Source: Nostoc sp. LEGE 06077 (GTDB lineage: Bacteria; Cyanobacteriota; Cyanobacteriia; Cyanobacteriales; Nostocaceae). Taken from it: a stretch of DNA of 64,000 nucleotides. Numbering within the stretch: position 1 is the first letter of the stretch; the number at the start of each line of letters is the position of its first letter. The stretch lies in NCBI RefSeq assembly GCF_015207705.1, contig NZ_JADEWI010000011.1, positions 62,001-126,000 of the forward strand, in the 5' to 3' direction. Shown piece by piece: positions 16,436 to 26,045 of the stretch. Below the pieces are notes generated by a model, which was given only the letters and a program-made list of their open reading frames with translations, was not told where the DNA came from and did no database searches. Both the position numbers and the translations under genes were made by a program.

Positions 16436-18106
16436 TTATGCTCCAGGTTTGAAATAATCCAGGAGGCGATCGCCTGAATCGGCGCGAATTAATGCTACAA
16501 CTACATCAGGTAAGGTTGTTAAGCTAGGATAAACCAAATAACGCGGTTCCCAGTTGGGGTGAAACTTGTCTTTATAGGCGTGCAAGCCTTGAAAGTTATA
16601 AAAGCGGTTCAAGTGTTCGTAAAGATAATGCAGAACTTTTTCTAAGCGGCGCGACGCTGAATCATCACCAACTCCAGCTAAGGCAGAAAGTCCAAAATTA
16701 AAAGTATCGTAGCCTTTCTCTTTAAAATTTTGCAGCAGAGAAGTAAACAGAAAATCCATCATTCCGTTTTCCATAGATGCACGATGGCGCATCATATCAA
16801 TAGTAACTTCATTTAGTTGATACTCTGGCAAAATGTTGGTGAAAGCAGCAATCTCACCGTCAGGAGTATGTACAACAGCAATTTCACAATTACGCAGATA
16901 AGTTTCGTCAAACCATCCTAAAGAAAAACGTTTTTCAGAACCTTGCGCCATCTTTAGCCATTCCTCACTGACTGGTTTGAGTTGATGTAATAAGTCATTT
17001 GCTATTGGCGGTTGATAAAAACTCACTTGATAGCCGAGTTTAGTTAAACGATTAATTGATGGCCGAAAGTTTTTTCCCGCCTTACCTTGTAAAGTAAAGT
17101 TTTTGAGGTCAACGATCGCTTCTTCGCCGATCTTCAGTATTCTAAATCCCAGAGAAATATAACGGTCAAGATCATCGGGTAAAGTTTGATAAAAAGCAGG
17201 ATACCAGTCATTGCGTTGGCAAAACTGCTGAAAACTGACAATTGCTTCTTGACGGTCTTCAATCGGGCCGATAGGGTCACCAAGAGCGATCGCACCTCGT
17301 CCTTTAGGCACGTAAGCAATTACACTTTTACCAGAAGGACTAAAAAAGTAACTTTTATCGCTCAAAAGCGTAAACGCAGCTAAAGAAGAACAACCATAAT
17401 TTTCAACTATTTTTTTAGCTTTTTGCTGCTCAATTAGAGTTGTTGGATGCTGTAAAAACACAGGCTGTAACAACATCACCACTGCAAAGGTAATCGTACT
17501 AGCAGCAATAATATAAATAGAATCAGCAAAAAATTCGCCAAATCTAGTTTTTGGTTGTAATCCCCAATTATCTTCTGTAAAAAACATTGCCAAGGTCTGA
17601 AGTATGGCATTTTTCCAACTAAAATTCTCTGTAAATTTGCCATCTAATACATAAAATCCAATTGTGCCGTATGCCAATGTAAATATCAAAGCCCCAATTA
17701 ATACGCGCACACCTCTAGCAATTGAAGGTCGGTCTGATTTAGCTGTAAAAACATGGCGCATTAAAATCAATTGTCCTAGCAAAATCCCCGACAAAATACT
17801 CTCTTCGTAATCTAAGCCTTTAATTAAATGGCTAAAAATTGAAATAACTAGTAACCCAATTGTCAATAACCAAGCAACTCGCTTGCGGCGTAATAAATTT
17901 GTTGCCATCGTCAACAAAATAAAGCCTGTTAATGCTGCAAATATATGACCACTAGCACGAATTTCAAACGGTAAAAATTCTCTTAACCAATGATTACGTC
18001 CATATAAAGTTGGTGTCACAGCAGATAAAACATTTACTACTCCGACCAACCCTGTAAGGACAGCTACACTCCAAAGTCCAATATTAGTTTTTAGGTTATT
18101 AGTCAT
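16436..18106 (-). CDS. MprF-like membrane protein with DUF2156 (aminoacyl-phosphatidylglycerol synthase-like) domain
   Basis: 556 residues from ATG 18106 (an upstream in-frame ATG at 18157 would add 17). About six N-terminal membrane helices (e.g. LWSVAVLTGLVGVVNVLSA; LLTIGLLVISIFSHLI) precede a GNAT-like DUF2156 domain from about residue 230 (GSSLAAFTLLSDKSYFFSPS; VAYVPKGRGAIALGDPIGP; SMENGMMDFLFTSLLQNFKE; FNFGLSALAGVGD). This is the architecture of MprF/LysX-type enzymes that transfer an amino acid from tRNA to phosphatidylglycerol, but with fewer helices than full MprF. The substrate cannot be read from sequence. Downstream of three hydrolase genes on the same strand. Confidence 0.85.
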   Translation of the reverse strand: MTNNLKTNIGLWSVAVLTGLVGVVNVLSAVTPTLYGRNHWLREFLPFEIRASGHIFAALTGFILLTMATNLLRRKRVAWLLTIGLLVISIFSHLIKGLDYEESILSGILLGQLILMRHVFTAKSDRPSIARGVRVLIGALIFTLAYGTIGFYVLDGKFTENFSWKNAILQTLAMFFTEDNWGLQPKTRFGEFFADSIYIIAASTITFAVVMLLQPVFLQHPTTLIEQQKAKKIVENYGCSSLAAFTLLSDKSYFFSPSGKSVIAYVPKGRGAIALGDPIGPIEDRQEAIVSFQQFCQRNDWYPAFYQTLPDDLDRYISLGFRILKIGEEAIVDLKNFTLQGKAGKNFRPSINRLTKLGYQVSFYQPPIANDLLHQLKPVSEEWLKMAQGSEKRFSLGWFDETYLRNCEIAVVHTPDGEIAAFTNILPEYQLNEVTIDMMRHRASMENGMMDFLFTSLLQNFKEKGYDTFNFGLSALAGVGDDSASRRLEKVLHYLYEHLNRFYNFQGLHAYKDKFHPNWEPRYLVYPSLTTLPDVVVALIRADSGDRLLDYFKPGA

Positions 18107-18230
18107 TATTGATTTTAAAATAGTATTTTCGGATAAATTTGTTACGAACTGCCACAAGTGCTAACACTTAATAGTTAATTTATTTCTGAATTTAAACTTA
18201 AAAATTTAATACATTTATCTGTATATTTAA

Positions 18231-19133
18231 TTATTTTTGATAGGTTTTAAATTGTGACCCCACATAAGCCAGAGAATCTTGTAAATGCTTGTGAAAATAA
18301 TTCCAGCCAACATCTGCACCAGATAAACCATGCCCTCCAGGAAAAGCATAAAAGACATTAGCTATGCCTAACTTATTTAAAGTTTGGTGAAAGGTTTTAG
18401 TAGAAGCTAATAAATTTGAGTCATTTAAGCCGGCATCAAGATATATTCGGAGTTTGTTTCTATCGGCAATTGATAACTGTTGGACTATTTGTAACGGACT
18501 ATTTTGCAACCCACTGTTGTCGGTAAAGTAACCACTATGACTAAATAATATATTGAAGTTGTTGAGGTAGCGTAACCCAATATTAAATGCGCCCCATCCA
18601 CCAGAAGATAGACCACCCAATGCCCAAAACTCTGGTTTTTTTAGAGTGCGGTAGCGTGACTTCACAACTTGGACTAATTCTGCACCAATTAAAGTCCCAA
18701 TTTTGCCATTCGGCCCGTCATAATAATCGGGATCATATAAAGGGCTAGAACCACGATTATCATTGCCATCAGGGGTAATGATAATTGAAGGTGGTAATTT
18801 GCCACTTTTATATAATTTATCTAATACACTGATAATTGCATATTTGTCAGCATAAGCACGGGCATCATCATGGCCGCCGTGTAATAAGAAGATTACAGGA
18901 TAGCGGGTTTGCAGATTTTTCTGATAGTTAGGCGGTAAAATCACACCATACTGGCGGATAGTACCCATTGCTAGTGAATTAAAAGTTTCTAGCTGAAATT
19001 TTAAGCCTGTATTAGCTTGTTGTTGGGGTGGATCTAATTGGGGCGCACCTAAGATAAAAACATAGTAATATGCGGCACTTGTCAAAATAGCGATCGCTCC
19101 CGCAAAACTCCAAAATAATTTAGGAATTTTCAT
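18231..19133 (-). CDS. Exported or membrane-anchored esterase (Fes/esterase D type), paralogue 1
   Basis: 300 residues from ATG 19133, chosen so the hydrophobic segment LFWSFAGAIAILTSAAYYY starts the protein; an ATG at 19166 would add 11 residues. Alpha/beta-hydrolase fold: oxyanion region FLLHGGHDDARAY, DGNDNRGSSPLYD, nucleophile elbow GGLSSGGWGAFN, Asp in YLDAGLNDS and a likely catalytic His in FPGGHGLS. About half its residues are shared with the adjacent paralogue at 19204. It lies between DUF2156 and a second esterase on the same strand. Substrate unknown. Confidence 0.85.
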   Translation of the reverse strand: MKIPKLFWSFAGAIAILTSAAYYYVFILGAPQLDPPQQQANTGLKFQLETFNSLAMGTIRQYGVILPPNYQKNLQTRYPVIFLLHGGHDDARAYADKYAIISVLDKLYKSGKLPPSIIITPDGNDNRGSSPLYDPDYYDGPNGKIGTLIGAELVQVVKSRYRTLKKPEFWALGGLSSGGWGAFNIGLRYLNNFNILFSHSGYFTDNSGLQNSPLQIVQQLSIADRNKLRIYLDAGLNDSNLLASTKTFHQTLNKLGIANVFYAFPGGHGLSGADVGWNYFHKHLQDSLAYVGSQFKTYQK

Positions 19134-19203
19134 AGATTTTTCTGATAAAAAGAGATGTCCATCCAATTCAATAAACTAAATTTACTGTCAGATTAACTCA
19201 AAT

Positions 19204-20181
19204 TTACTTTTTGATCATCTGGTTCAATATTGGTTGTTTTTTTGGCTGAACAACACCTATATGATCAGCAGCATGAGCGATTTCTGCAATCCGAAATTGT
19301 TCGCCGGCAAATGTCAGAGAATCAGCTAAGTGTTCACGCCAGTATTGCCAAGTATGACTGCCAGGAAACTGTCGAAACAGATTGTAAACTTTTTGTTGGT
19401 TAAGAACTTGAGCAAATTCTTTAGCGTCATCAATTTCTTCAGTATCAGATGTACCTGAATCTAAATAAATTCGCAGTCTCTTTTTCGCTGGGGTTGGCAG
19501 AGTTTTGATATAAGTTATTGGGCTATTTTGCGGGCTGCTTTTATCTTTAAAATAACCACTATGACTAAATAAAATAGAGAAGTTCTGTAAATTGTGTAAT
19601 CCCACATTCATTGCACCCCAACCACCAGAAGATAATCCACCCATCGCCCAAAAATCAGGATTAGGTAAAGTGCGATAACGGTTCTGCACTACTTTTACTA
19701 ATTCATTTCCTACTGCTGTGGCAACGTTACCATTGGGGCCGTCGATATATTGGGGATCAAAATAGGGACTAGAACCGCGTTTATCGTTACCATCGGGCGT
19801 GATAATAATACTGGGTGGTAATTTACCTGTAGTGTATAGGTTTGTCAGAGTTTTGAGAGCTTGTCCTTTTTTTTCGCTAAACCAATCAATTGGTTCACCG
19901 TGGCCACCGTGAAGGAGAAAAACTACCGGATAACGTTGTTGGGGATTTTGTGCGTAACCAGGAGGTAAGGACACACCATAGGTGCGTTTTCCTGACATTA
20001 CTTGGCTATCGTAAGATTCGATTTGGTAAGTTAAGGGGGTTGCTAAAGTATTAGCATTTGGCTGCGGTGGTAAGAGAGAAACTTTGATTTGTGTGGGTTT
20101 GGCAGCTATACCTTGAGAATAGTTACAGCCAACTAAAGTAGAGACAGAAATTACGAGGAGTAAGATTTTTTTGTAGTTCAT
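19204..20181 (-). CDS. Lipoprotein esterase (Fes/esterase D type), paralogue 2
   Basis: 325 residues from ATG 20181; the frame also opens at a TTG three codons earlier. A lipoprotein signal peptide ends in the lipobox LVGC (ILLLVISVSTLVGCNY). The alpha/beta hydrolase core matches paralogue 1 almost motif for motif: FLLHGGHGEPIDW, DGNDKRGSSPYFD, GGLSSGGWGAMN, YLDSGTSDTE and FPGSHTWQYW. This indicates tandem duplication followed by a change of anchoring. It starts 9 bp after the stop of the upstream hydrolase gene, so they form an operon. Confidence 0.88.
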   Translation of the reverse strand: MNYKKILLLVISVSTLVGCNYSQGIAAKPTQIKVSLLPPQPNANTLATPLTYQIESYDSQVMSGKRTYGVSLPPGYAQNPQQRYPVVFLLHGGHGEPIDWFSEKKGQALKTLTNLYTTGKLPPSIIITPDGNDKRGSSPYFDPQYIDGPNGNVATAVGNELVKVVQNRYRTLPNPDFWAMGGLSSGGWGAMNVGLHNLQNFSILFSHSGYFKDKSSPQNSPITYIKTLPTPAKKRLRIYLDSGTSDTEEIDDAKEFAQVLNQQKVYNLFRQFPGSHTWQYWREHLADSLTFAGEQFRIAEIAHAADHIGVVQPKKQPILNQMIKK

Positions 20182-20190
20182 CTTCCGCAA

Positions 20191-21024
20191 TTAAAAATAT
20201 ACTTGTTGTGTTAACCAATTTGCGATCGCCTGATTAACTGAATCTGCACACTCTGCCATTACCAGATGCCCAGCATCGGCAAAATGCAAATGTGTAGCAT
20301 TCACAAAATGACTCGCTAACTCATCCCCCATTTTTTGGGTAAACATCTGGTCTTTCCCCGCAGTAATGACTAAAGTGGGAATATGCAAATTCTGCGGTAG
20401 TGTGTGACGGACAAAAAAGTTATAGTCCCAAAAAATTTCTAAGGCTTTGTACGCATCAAAATCTGTAGGTACTGGGTTTTCAGTAAAAAACCGTTCCATA
20501 ACGCTATGGCGGTAAGTAGTAGAAAGGAAGTTATTGAAGACTTGCACAATGGGTAAATGGTAGAGATATCTTCCACCCCAAGCCATCAACTTCATCAGGG
20601 GAATTTCCCACCAAGGTGCTAAATCGTGAGTACCACCAGCAATGGCAATTATGCCACTCACGGAATAATTTTGGGCAAATTCTAAACCGATAGGAACACC
20701 ATAGCTATGGCAGCATAAAACAGGTGATTCAATGCTGAACTTGTGCAACAATCGCTGTAAATCTCGGCAATGTCGCCCAATTGAATAGCGTGAGTAACGG
20801 CTAGACTTTGCATGTCCAGCCAAATCATAGGCGAGAACTGCCCAACCTTGGGTGTGGGCAAACTCATACTGTGTTCTAAAGTTAAAATGATTGCCCATTC
20901 CGCCATGAATAAAAACTATCGGCGGAGTCATACCTGGACTATGACAAACTTGTAAATTGACTCCTCGCCGTAGGTGAAGTGAGGAACCGACTAAAGCATC
21001 TGCAAAACAGTCATCATCTGTCAT
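20191..21024 (-). CDS. Alpha/beta hydrolase
   Basis: 277 residues. VFIHGGMGNHFNF is the oxyanion region, CCHSYGVPIG the nucleophile elbow (Ser in HSYG), LVITAGKDQMF carries the acid, and FADAGHLVMAE the catalytic His. A lid of helices lies at residues about 150-200. No signal peptide, so probably cytoplasmic. First gene of the minus-strand run; immediately divergent from the flippase-like gene at 21140. Substrate unknown; the neighbourhood suggests a lipid. Confidence 0.88.
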   Translation of the reverse strand: MTDDDCFADALVGSSLHLRRGVNLQVCHSPGMTPPIVFIHGGMGNHFNFRTQYEFAHTQGWAVLAYDLAGHAKSSRYSRYSIGRHCRDLQRLLHKFSIESPVLCCHSYGVPIGLEFAQNYSVSGIIAIAGGTHDLAPWWEIPLMKLMAWGGRYLYHLPIVQVFNNFLSTTYRHSVMERFFTENPVPTDFDAYKALEIFWDYNFFVRHTLPQNLHIPTLVITAGKDQMFTQKMGDELASHFVNATHLHFADAGHLVMAECADSVNQAIANWLTQQVYF

Positions 21025-21139
21025 GGAAAATTGCTACATTACTGGTCTAAACTTTGATGGTTGTACATTTAAAGCTTAAGCCTGTGATATGACAATGCTG
21101 TGTCAAGGTAATGGAAAATTTGCGAATAGGAATTAAATA

Positions 21140-22084
21140 ATGTCTAAAAAGCTGCAACTCAAAATTAGTTCTCTATTTGGTTTGTTGTTGCTGATGCTTT
21201 CTGTATGGGCGATCGCCAACGAACTACGAGAGTATCATTATGATGATATTCTCCGGGCGATCGCGGCAATTCCCAAAAAAAGCTTGATTTGGGCAACTGG
21301 GTTGACAGCTTTAGGCTATTTAGTCATGATGGGCTACGATATTTTAGGCTTTGCCTACATTCATCGTTCCTTACACTGGTCAAAGATTGCTTGGACTAAC
21401 TTTATTAGTTCTAGCTTTAGTAATACCATCGGTTTTGCCTTGTTGACTGGCAGTGCTATTCGCTATCGTTTTTATTCTAGATGGCAAATCTCACGAATTG
21501 CGATCGCCCAAATCATTGCTTTTGTTAATTTCACATTCTGGTTGGGGATGTTTGCCGTTGCTGGGGTACTTTTTCTAATTCACCCTTTAGTTATTCCCCC
21601 ACAGCTACATTTACCATTTACCAATGTTCGTCCTATTGGTGTAATATTTCTCAGTTTGATTGGTGTTTATTTAATCAGCAGTCTGACTATTAAACAACCA
21701 TTCATAATTCGTACACATGAATTTTGTTTACCATCTTTTCAGATAGCGCTGATGCAAATAATTGTTTCTAGTTTTGACTGGATGTTTGCCGCAGCAGTAC
21801 TGTATAGCTTATTACCGAATAACACAAATTTATCTTATCTAGACTTTTTAGGGATTTATTTACTAGCAATGTTTGCAGGTATTGTCAGTAACCTTCCTGG
21901 GGGTTTAGGCATATTTGAAACAGTGATTTTATTAATTATTGCAGCTAAAGTTTCAGCGGCGGCAATTTTAGGTTCAATGTTAGCTTATCGTGGCATATAC
22001 TACTTTTTACCATTACTATTAGCAACAGGTTTGTTAATATTTGATCAAATTAGATATAAGGCGCTAAATGTAATTAAAAGATAG
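21140..22084 (+). CDS. UPF0104 / MprF-type flippase-domain membrane protein
   Basis: 314 residues with about eight predicted membrane helices. The family signature near the C-terminus, IVSNLPGGLGIFETVILLI, plus an N-terminal FGLLLLMLSVWAIANELREY helix, match the lysyl-phosphatidylglycerol synthetase membrane region (UPF0104), the part of MprF that moves aminoacyl lipid across the membrane. Only the flippase half is present here; a synthase-like domain is encoded at 16436-18106. ATG has a weak upstream AGG. Divergent from the hydrolase operon. Confidence 0.88.
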   Translation: MSKKLQLKISSLFGLLLLMLSVWAIANELREYHYDDILRAIAAIPKKSLIWATGLTALGYLVMMGYDILGFAYIHRSLHWSKIAWTNFISSSFSNTIGFALLTGSAIRYRFYSRWQISRIAIAQIIAFVNFTFWLGMFAVAGVLFLIHPLVIPPQLHLPFTNVRPIGVIFLSLIGVYLISSLTIKQPFIIRTHEFCLPSFQIALMQIIVSSFDWMFAAAVLYSLLPNNTNLSYLDFLGIYLLAMFAGIVSNLPGGLGIFETVILLIIAAKVSAAAILGSMLAYRGIYYFLPLLLATGLLIFDQIRYKALNVIKR

Positions 22085-22309
22085 GTGATAATTATCTCTG
22101 CTTATCTTCATTAAAAATTGCCCTCAGCTTTAATCTCTTTGTCCAAACTCAATTATAAGTATTTGAAATAGTTTTACGAAAAATACTCACCCTATGCTGA
22201 TTGCAAATAGTCTAAGAGGTCATTGTAAAAGTACGATTGCTAACATCAAAATCTTAAAAACCTCATCCCCTAAGCCTCCTCTTCTCTATGATGGAATGGA
22301 GTTTTAAAG

Positions 22310-22349
22310 CCTCTCTCCATTGCGAGAATAGGTTTGGAGAGGGGTTTTT
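22310..22349 (+). terminator. Hairpin with T-run downstream of the flippase-like gene
   Basis: CCTCTCTCC (22310-22318) pairs with GGAGAGGGG (22336-22344), one mismatch, followed by TTTTT. The surrounding CCTCATCCCC...GGAGAGGGG sequence is a spacer-type repeat related in style to those at 34772 and 37257. Probable terminator. Confidence 0.55.
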
Positions 22350-22465
22350 GGTAGACTTTTCGACTTTTCAAACATCCTCTTAAGATATCACTTATAAATA
22401 TTCCGGATAGAGTCAGCCTTGATATGTAAACACAAATAGTAGTAGATGCACCCTTATTAAGTAAC

Positions 22466-22496
22466 AGCCCCCAGCGAATGACTGAGGGCTTTTTTC
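22466..22496. terminator. Terminator hairpin between convergent genes
   Basis: AGCCCCCAG (22466-22474) pairs with CTGAGGGCT (22482-22490), one mismatch, followed by TTTTT. It sits 20 bp from the end of the minus-strand ExoD-like gene and can serve the plus-strand gene. Confidence 0.75.
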
Positions 22497-22515
22497 TATA
22501 TAATTAAGCTATCAA

Positions 22516-23148
22516 TTACTTGAAAATAGACGGTAATAACCCAGGCGCTAACCACACTGCATAGCCTATAAAAGCAAAAAATGAAGTAATTAAAGCAGTG
22601 ATGATATAGCCAATACAAATTAGTAACCCATCTGCTTCGATAGTAGCAACTGCTAATAGTAAAATCCCGATAGTCGGAATAGGATTTGTGAAAGGAATTG
22701 GCAACATTAATAATATTGTTAGCCAAGAGATACACAGCCCATTGAGCCGCCAAGTCCAAGGATTTCTCGCTATTTTTTTCAAACGAGGGCGAGTAATTTT
22801 TTCGACTACTTTGGTGAGACGTTGCAGATTTTTTAAGATAAGTTGGGCAAATGGACGGGGAAATTTATATCTGGCGATTTGTTTGGGTAGCCAAGGCGAT
22901 CGCCTGCCAAAAATCATCTGCACAGAAACCAGCAAACAGGCAGCACCAAAAGGCCCAGCCAATCCGGGAGGCATGGGAAACAAAAAAGGCAAAACTAATA
23001 AAGCTATGACTAGGCTGAAACCTCGTTCCGCAGTCTCTGCCAAAATATCACCTAAAGTTAAGTGATGGCTAGATAAGCGTTCTAGCAACGATTTAATTTC
23101 TTGAGAAAATCTCAGATGCATTTGGCGTGAGTTAGAGTGAATTGCCAC
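22516..23148 (-). CDS. ExoD-family membrane protein
   Basis: 210 residues from GTG 23148; ATG 23121 is an alternative that removes nine residues. It has the ExoD family pattern: LTLGDILAETAERGFSLVIA, LPFLFPMPPGLAGPFGAACL and IFGRRSPWLPKQI, with three to four membrane segments. ExoD was first linked to exopolysaccharide synthesis in rhizobia; its biochemical role is not established. Same strand as the upstream lipid kinase gene, 58 bp away, so likely one transcript. Confidence 0.88.
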   Translation of the reverse strand: MAIHSNSRQMHLRFSQEIKSLLERLSSHHLTLGDILAETAERGFSLVIALLVLPFLFPMPPGLAGPFGAACLLVSVQMIFGRRSPWLPKQIARYKFPRPFAQLILKNLQRLTKVVEKITRPRLKKIARNPWTWRLNGLCISWLTILLMLPIPFTNPIPTIGILLLAVATIEADGLLICIGYIITALITSFFAFIGYAVWLAPGLLPSIFK

Positions 23149-23206
23149 AAGACCCAGCTTTATTCAGTATATCAAGGTAAATATAAAGACTAATACTCTC
23201 TACTTG

Positions 23207-24127
23207 CTAAATTGGCGGTACTAAAATAGTTATTGCCTTGGGTATAACTTGAAAAGTTGCCGGAGTATAAGTTGTGATTTCGCCATCAGTATTAATTGGC
23301 CGTGGTTTACGAGTATAAATTTCAAACTTCTGTCCTTGAAGCGCACGTACACTCCGCCAATGAATATGTCTACCTTGACGCATTACCGGGAGTAAAGGAA
23401 TGATTTGCCACCAGTGTTCTATCTCCACACTATATAAATCTAATCTTTGATCATCAATAGTGGCATCGTGAACCACTGCCATCCCACCACCATAATAACG
23501 ACCGTTACCTATAGCAATTTGTACAGTTTTGACACGAAATGATTGATCTTTAACGCGAATTTCTGCACTAAAAGGGCGAGACTCCCAAATTACTTGTAAC
23601 GCAGTTGCCACATAAGCAAATATTCCCCAACGACGTTTCATCTCTTTTGTCAGTCGTTGCGTAATTTTTACACTCAGTCCCATACTGGCAACATTAAAAA
23701 AGTGCTTACCGTTTACCCAGCCTAAATCAACGCGGCGCAATTCTCCGTAGGCAATAATTTCACAAGCTTCAGCTAAGGAATTAGGGATTGCTAATGTTCT
23801 GGCTAAATCATTTGCCGTTCCCAAAGGTAAAATGCCTAAAGGTAATTGAGTTTCTACTAAGCCATCTACTGCTGCATTGAGAGTTCCATCACCGCCACCC
23901 ACAATTACTAAATCCACTTCATTTTGGTAACGCCGGATAATTTCTGCCAGATGTTTGGGATTTTCTGTAGATTCTTCTATTAACTTAAAGCCGAGTTTGT
24001 CCAGATAATAAGTAGCTTCTAGTAACCGCTTTTGCCCTTGGCGAGAATGACGATTAACTAATAATAATGCACGAGAATTTACAGGGAGTGACCTTTGTCG
24101 TGTTTGTGTCCAATTATCCGCTTCCAT
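23207..24127 (-). CDS. Diacylglycerol kinase-family lipid kinase (YegS/LCB5 type)
   Basis: 306 residues. The catalytic domain shows LVIVGGGDGTLNAAVDGL and LGILPLGTANDLARTLAIP, the conserved GGDGT and GTAND motifs of DAGK/YegS kinases, then a beta-sandwich part ending PRPINTDGEIT. It phosphorylates a lipid such as diacylglycerol or a related lipid; the exact substrate is unknown. First gene of a two-gene minus-strand unit with the ExoD-like gene; an 832-bp AT-rich region lies upstream. Confidence 0.9.
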   Translation of the reverse strand: MEADNWTQTRQRSLPVNSRALLLVNRHSRQGQKRLLEATYYLDKLGFKLIEESTENPKHLAEIIRRYQNEVDLVIVGGGDGTLNAAVDGLVETQLPLGILPLGTANDLARTLAIPNSLAEACEIIAYGELRRVDLGWVNGKHFFNVASMGLSVKITQRLTKEMKRRWGIFAYVATALQVIWESRPFSAEIRVKDQSFRVKTVQIAIGNGRYYGGGMAVVHDATIDDQRLDLYSVEIEHWWQIIPLLPVMRQGRHIHWRSVRALQGQKFEIYTRKPRPINTDGEITTYTPATFQVIPKAITILVPPI

Positions 24128-24959
24128 ATAGTTTAATTCATTTGAACAATATAAGGTTTAAGTGATTTTTAACTTGATTAGTTTATTGTTATATTTGTAA
24201 CTTTTGAATTTATTTTGCCTAACTCAGTCTTATTGTATAATAAATATATTGAGAATAATGTCATAAAATAACTATTCATTAAAGCATCTCAAAATTGTGT
24301 GCTGGATTTATTGATAGGTATCTAGGGGGAAACATAACTTGCTTAGAGCAATGTTAGATATATTGAGGAAGTTTAATATTTTTGTATTGATGTTGCCTAA
24401 ACTGCTAAATGTACTTATTGTAAAATAGTCACAAAATTTACAATACCCTTCCTACCCATTTTTGATGTATCGCTTTTTCAACTATATCTAATTGAAGAAG
24501 AAATATTTATTTATTTTAAAGTTAAATTGAATAAATCCCAAACAATATTTAAAATCACGAATAATATTTACTGGCTGTGAATAAATAATAAGTTTATTAA
24601 GAGTCATAATGCATCTAAATATTAATTGAATTTAGAATTTAAGATATTTGCTTGAATTAAAGAGCTAACTATGTAACCATTATATTTTTATTAATTAGTA
24701 AATGCCGTGGAATATTCCGCTCAAAAAATAATTATTGAGTTAGATTTATCTTCAAAATTTGACATTTGCATATAGAAACATCTATCTTAAGCGTGAATTT
24801 AGCCAGGTTTTTCAGCCAGAAATAATCCTCAGACCAGCGATATGTTAAAAAAACCTAAAAGTTAATGGAAAATCCTCTATTAGGGGATTGTATTAGCTAG
24901 GAGCGACAATATTTACTAAGGGATGAATTAACACCTAAGAAATTACTACTATTGAAGTA
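24128..24959. other. AT-rich non-coding region between divergent units
   Basis: No gene recognised in 832 bp. It contains a small imperfect hairpin (AATCCTC..GGGGATT, about 24870-24890) and AATAATTATT at about 24727. I looked for a Zur-type palindrome (TGATAAT-n-ATTATCA) ahead of the metal transporter and did not see a clear one. Confidence 0.6.
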
Positions 24960-26027
24960 ATGAAAAGATCCGCATTTTTATTAATACTTGGTTTATTACT
25001 GACGGCTTGTAATGCAACTCAAAATGCAGCAGTGACTCCTACTCCCTCAGAAGACAATGCGACTGCCCAACCAGTACAGAATCAAACCAAAAGCAAACTC
25101 ATTGTTGTGACAACAGTTGCCCCCATCACTAATATTGTGAGTAACATTGCCGGCGATCGCACTGAAATCACAGGCATTATTCCCGAAGGTACGGATTCTC
25201 ACACCTTTGAGCCACGTCCTAGCGATGCCGATTTACTCTCTAAGGCTAACTTAATTATCGTTAACGGACTCCGCTTAGAAGCCCCAACTGAAAAACTCGC
25301 AAAAACTTCCAAACCCAAGGAAACAAACATTTATGAGCTAGGTAACAATACCATCACGGAAACTCAATGGATTTATGATTTTAGCTTTCCCAAAGAAAAA
25401 GGAGACCCTAATCCCCATTTATGGGTAAACCCCAAGTACGCAGAAGCTTACGCCAAATTAGCCGCTAAACAGTTAACACAGTTAGATCCCGAAGGCAAAG
25501 CATACTACGAGAAAAACTTAAATAACTACCTGCAACGCCTGGACGCATTAGACAAAGTTACCCGTGAAGTCGTAGCGAGTATTCCGGCTAAAAATCGTAA
25601 ACTCCTGACATACCATGACTCTTGGGCTTACTGGGCTAAAGAATATGGTTTTGAGGTGATTGGTGCAATCCAACCCTCAGATTTTAAAGAACCTTCCGCC
25701 CAAGATGTGGCTAAACTCATCGACCAGATTCGCAAAACTGGTGTACCGGCGATTTTTGGCTCGGAAGTCTACCCCAGCAAAGTAGAAGAGCAAATTGCTA
25801 GAGAAGCAAAAGTCAAAATAGCGAACACCGCTGATGATGAATTACCCGGAACAGGATCAGCTAATGCTATAGAAAATACGAATCCTCAACATACTTACAT
25901 TGGCATGATGGCGAATAATTTGCGAATCATTGCCGAAAATCTGGGGGGAAATGCTCAGTTGGTTGACAAACTGAACACTACCAATGTCGTTGGCCCAACC
26001 GCAACAGCTACGACAACGACTCAATAA
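24960..26027 (+). CDS. Metal ABC transporter substrate-binding lipoprotein (ZnuA/TroA family)
   Basis: 355 residues. Lipobox LLTAC (Cys17) in LLILGLLLTACNAT. Cluster A-1/TroA fold with metal-ligand motifs SHTFEPRPSDADLL, NPHLWVNPKYAEAY, TYHDSWAYWAKEYG and TADDELPG. His at the third site (YHDSW) points to zinc rather than the Glu seen in manganese types, but there is no His-rich loop, so the metal is uncertain. First gene of an ATPase-permease operon. Confidence 0.9.
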   Translation: MKRSAFLLILGLLLTACNATQNAAVTPTPSEDNATAQPVQNQTKSKLIVVTTVAPITNIVSNIAGDRTEITGIIPEGTDSHTFEPRPSDADLLSKANLIIVNGLRLEAPTEKLAKTSKPKETNIYELGNNTITETQWIYDFSFPKEKGDPNPHLWVNPKYAEAYAKLAAKQLTQLDPEGKAYYEKNLNNYLQRLDALDKVTREVVASIPAKNRKLLTYHDSWAYWAKEYGFEVIGAIQPSDFKEPSAQDVAKLIDQIRKTGVPAIFGSEVYPSKVEEQIAREAKVKIANTADDELPGTGSANAIENTNPQHTYIGMMANNLRIIAENLGGNAQLVDKLNTTNVVGPTATATTTTQ

Positions 26028-26045
26028 TATTTATCAAACTAGTGC

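Noticed and set aside
24128-24959. Zur box ahead of the metal transporter
   Set aside because: Only a weak AATAATTATT core was seen, not the full palindrome.
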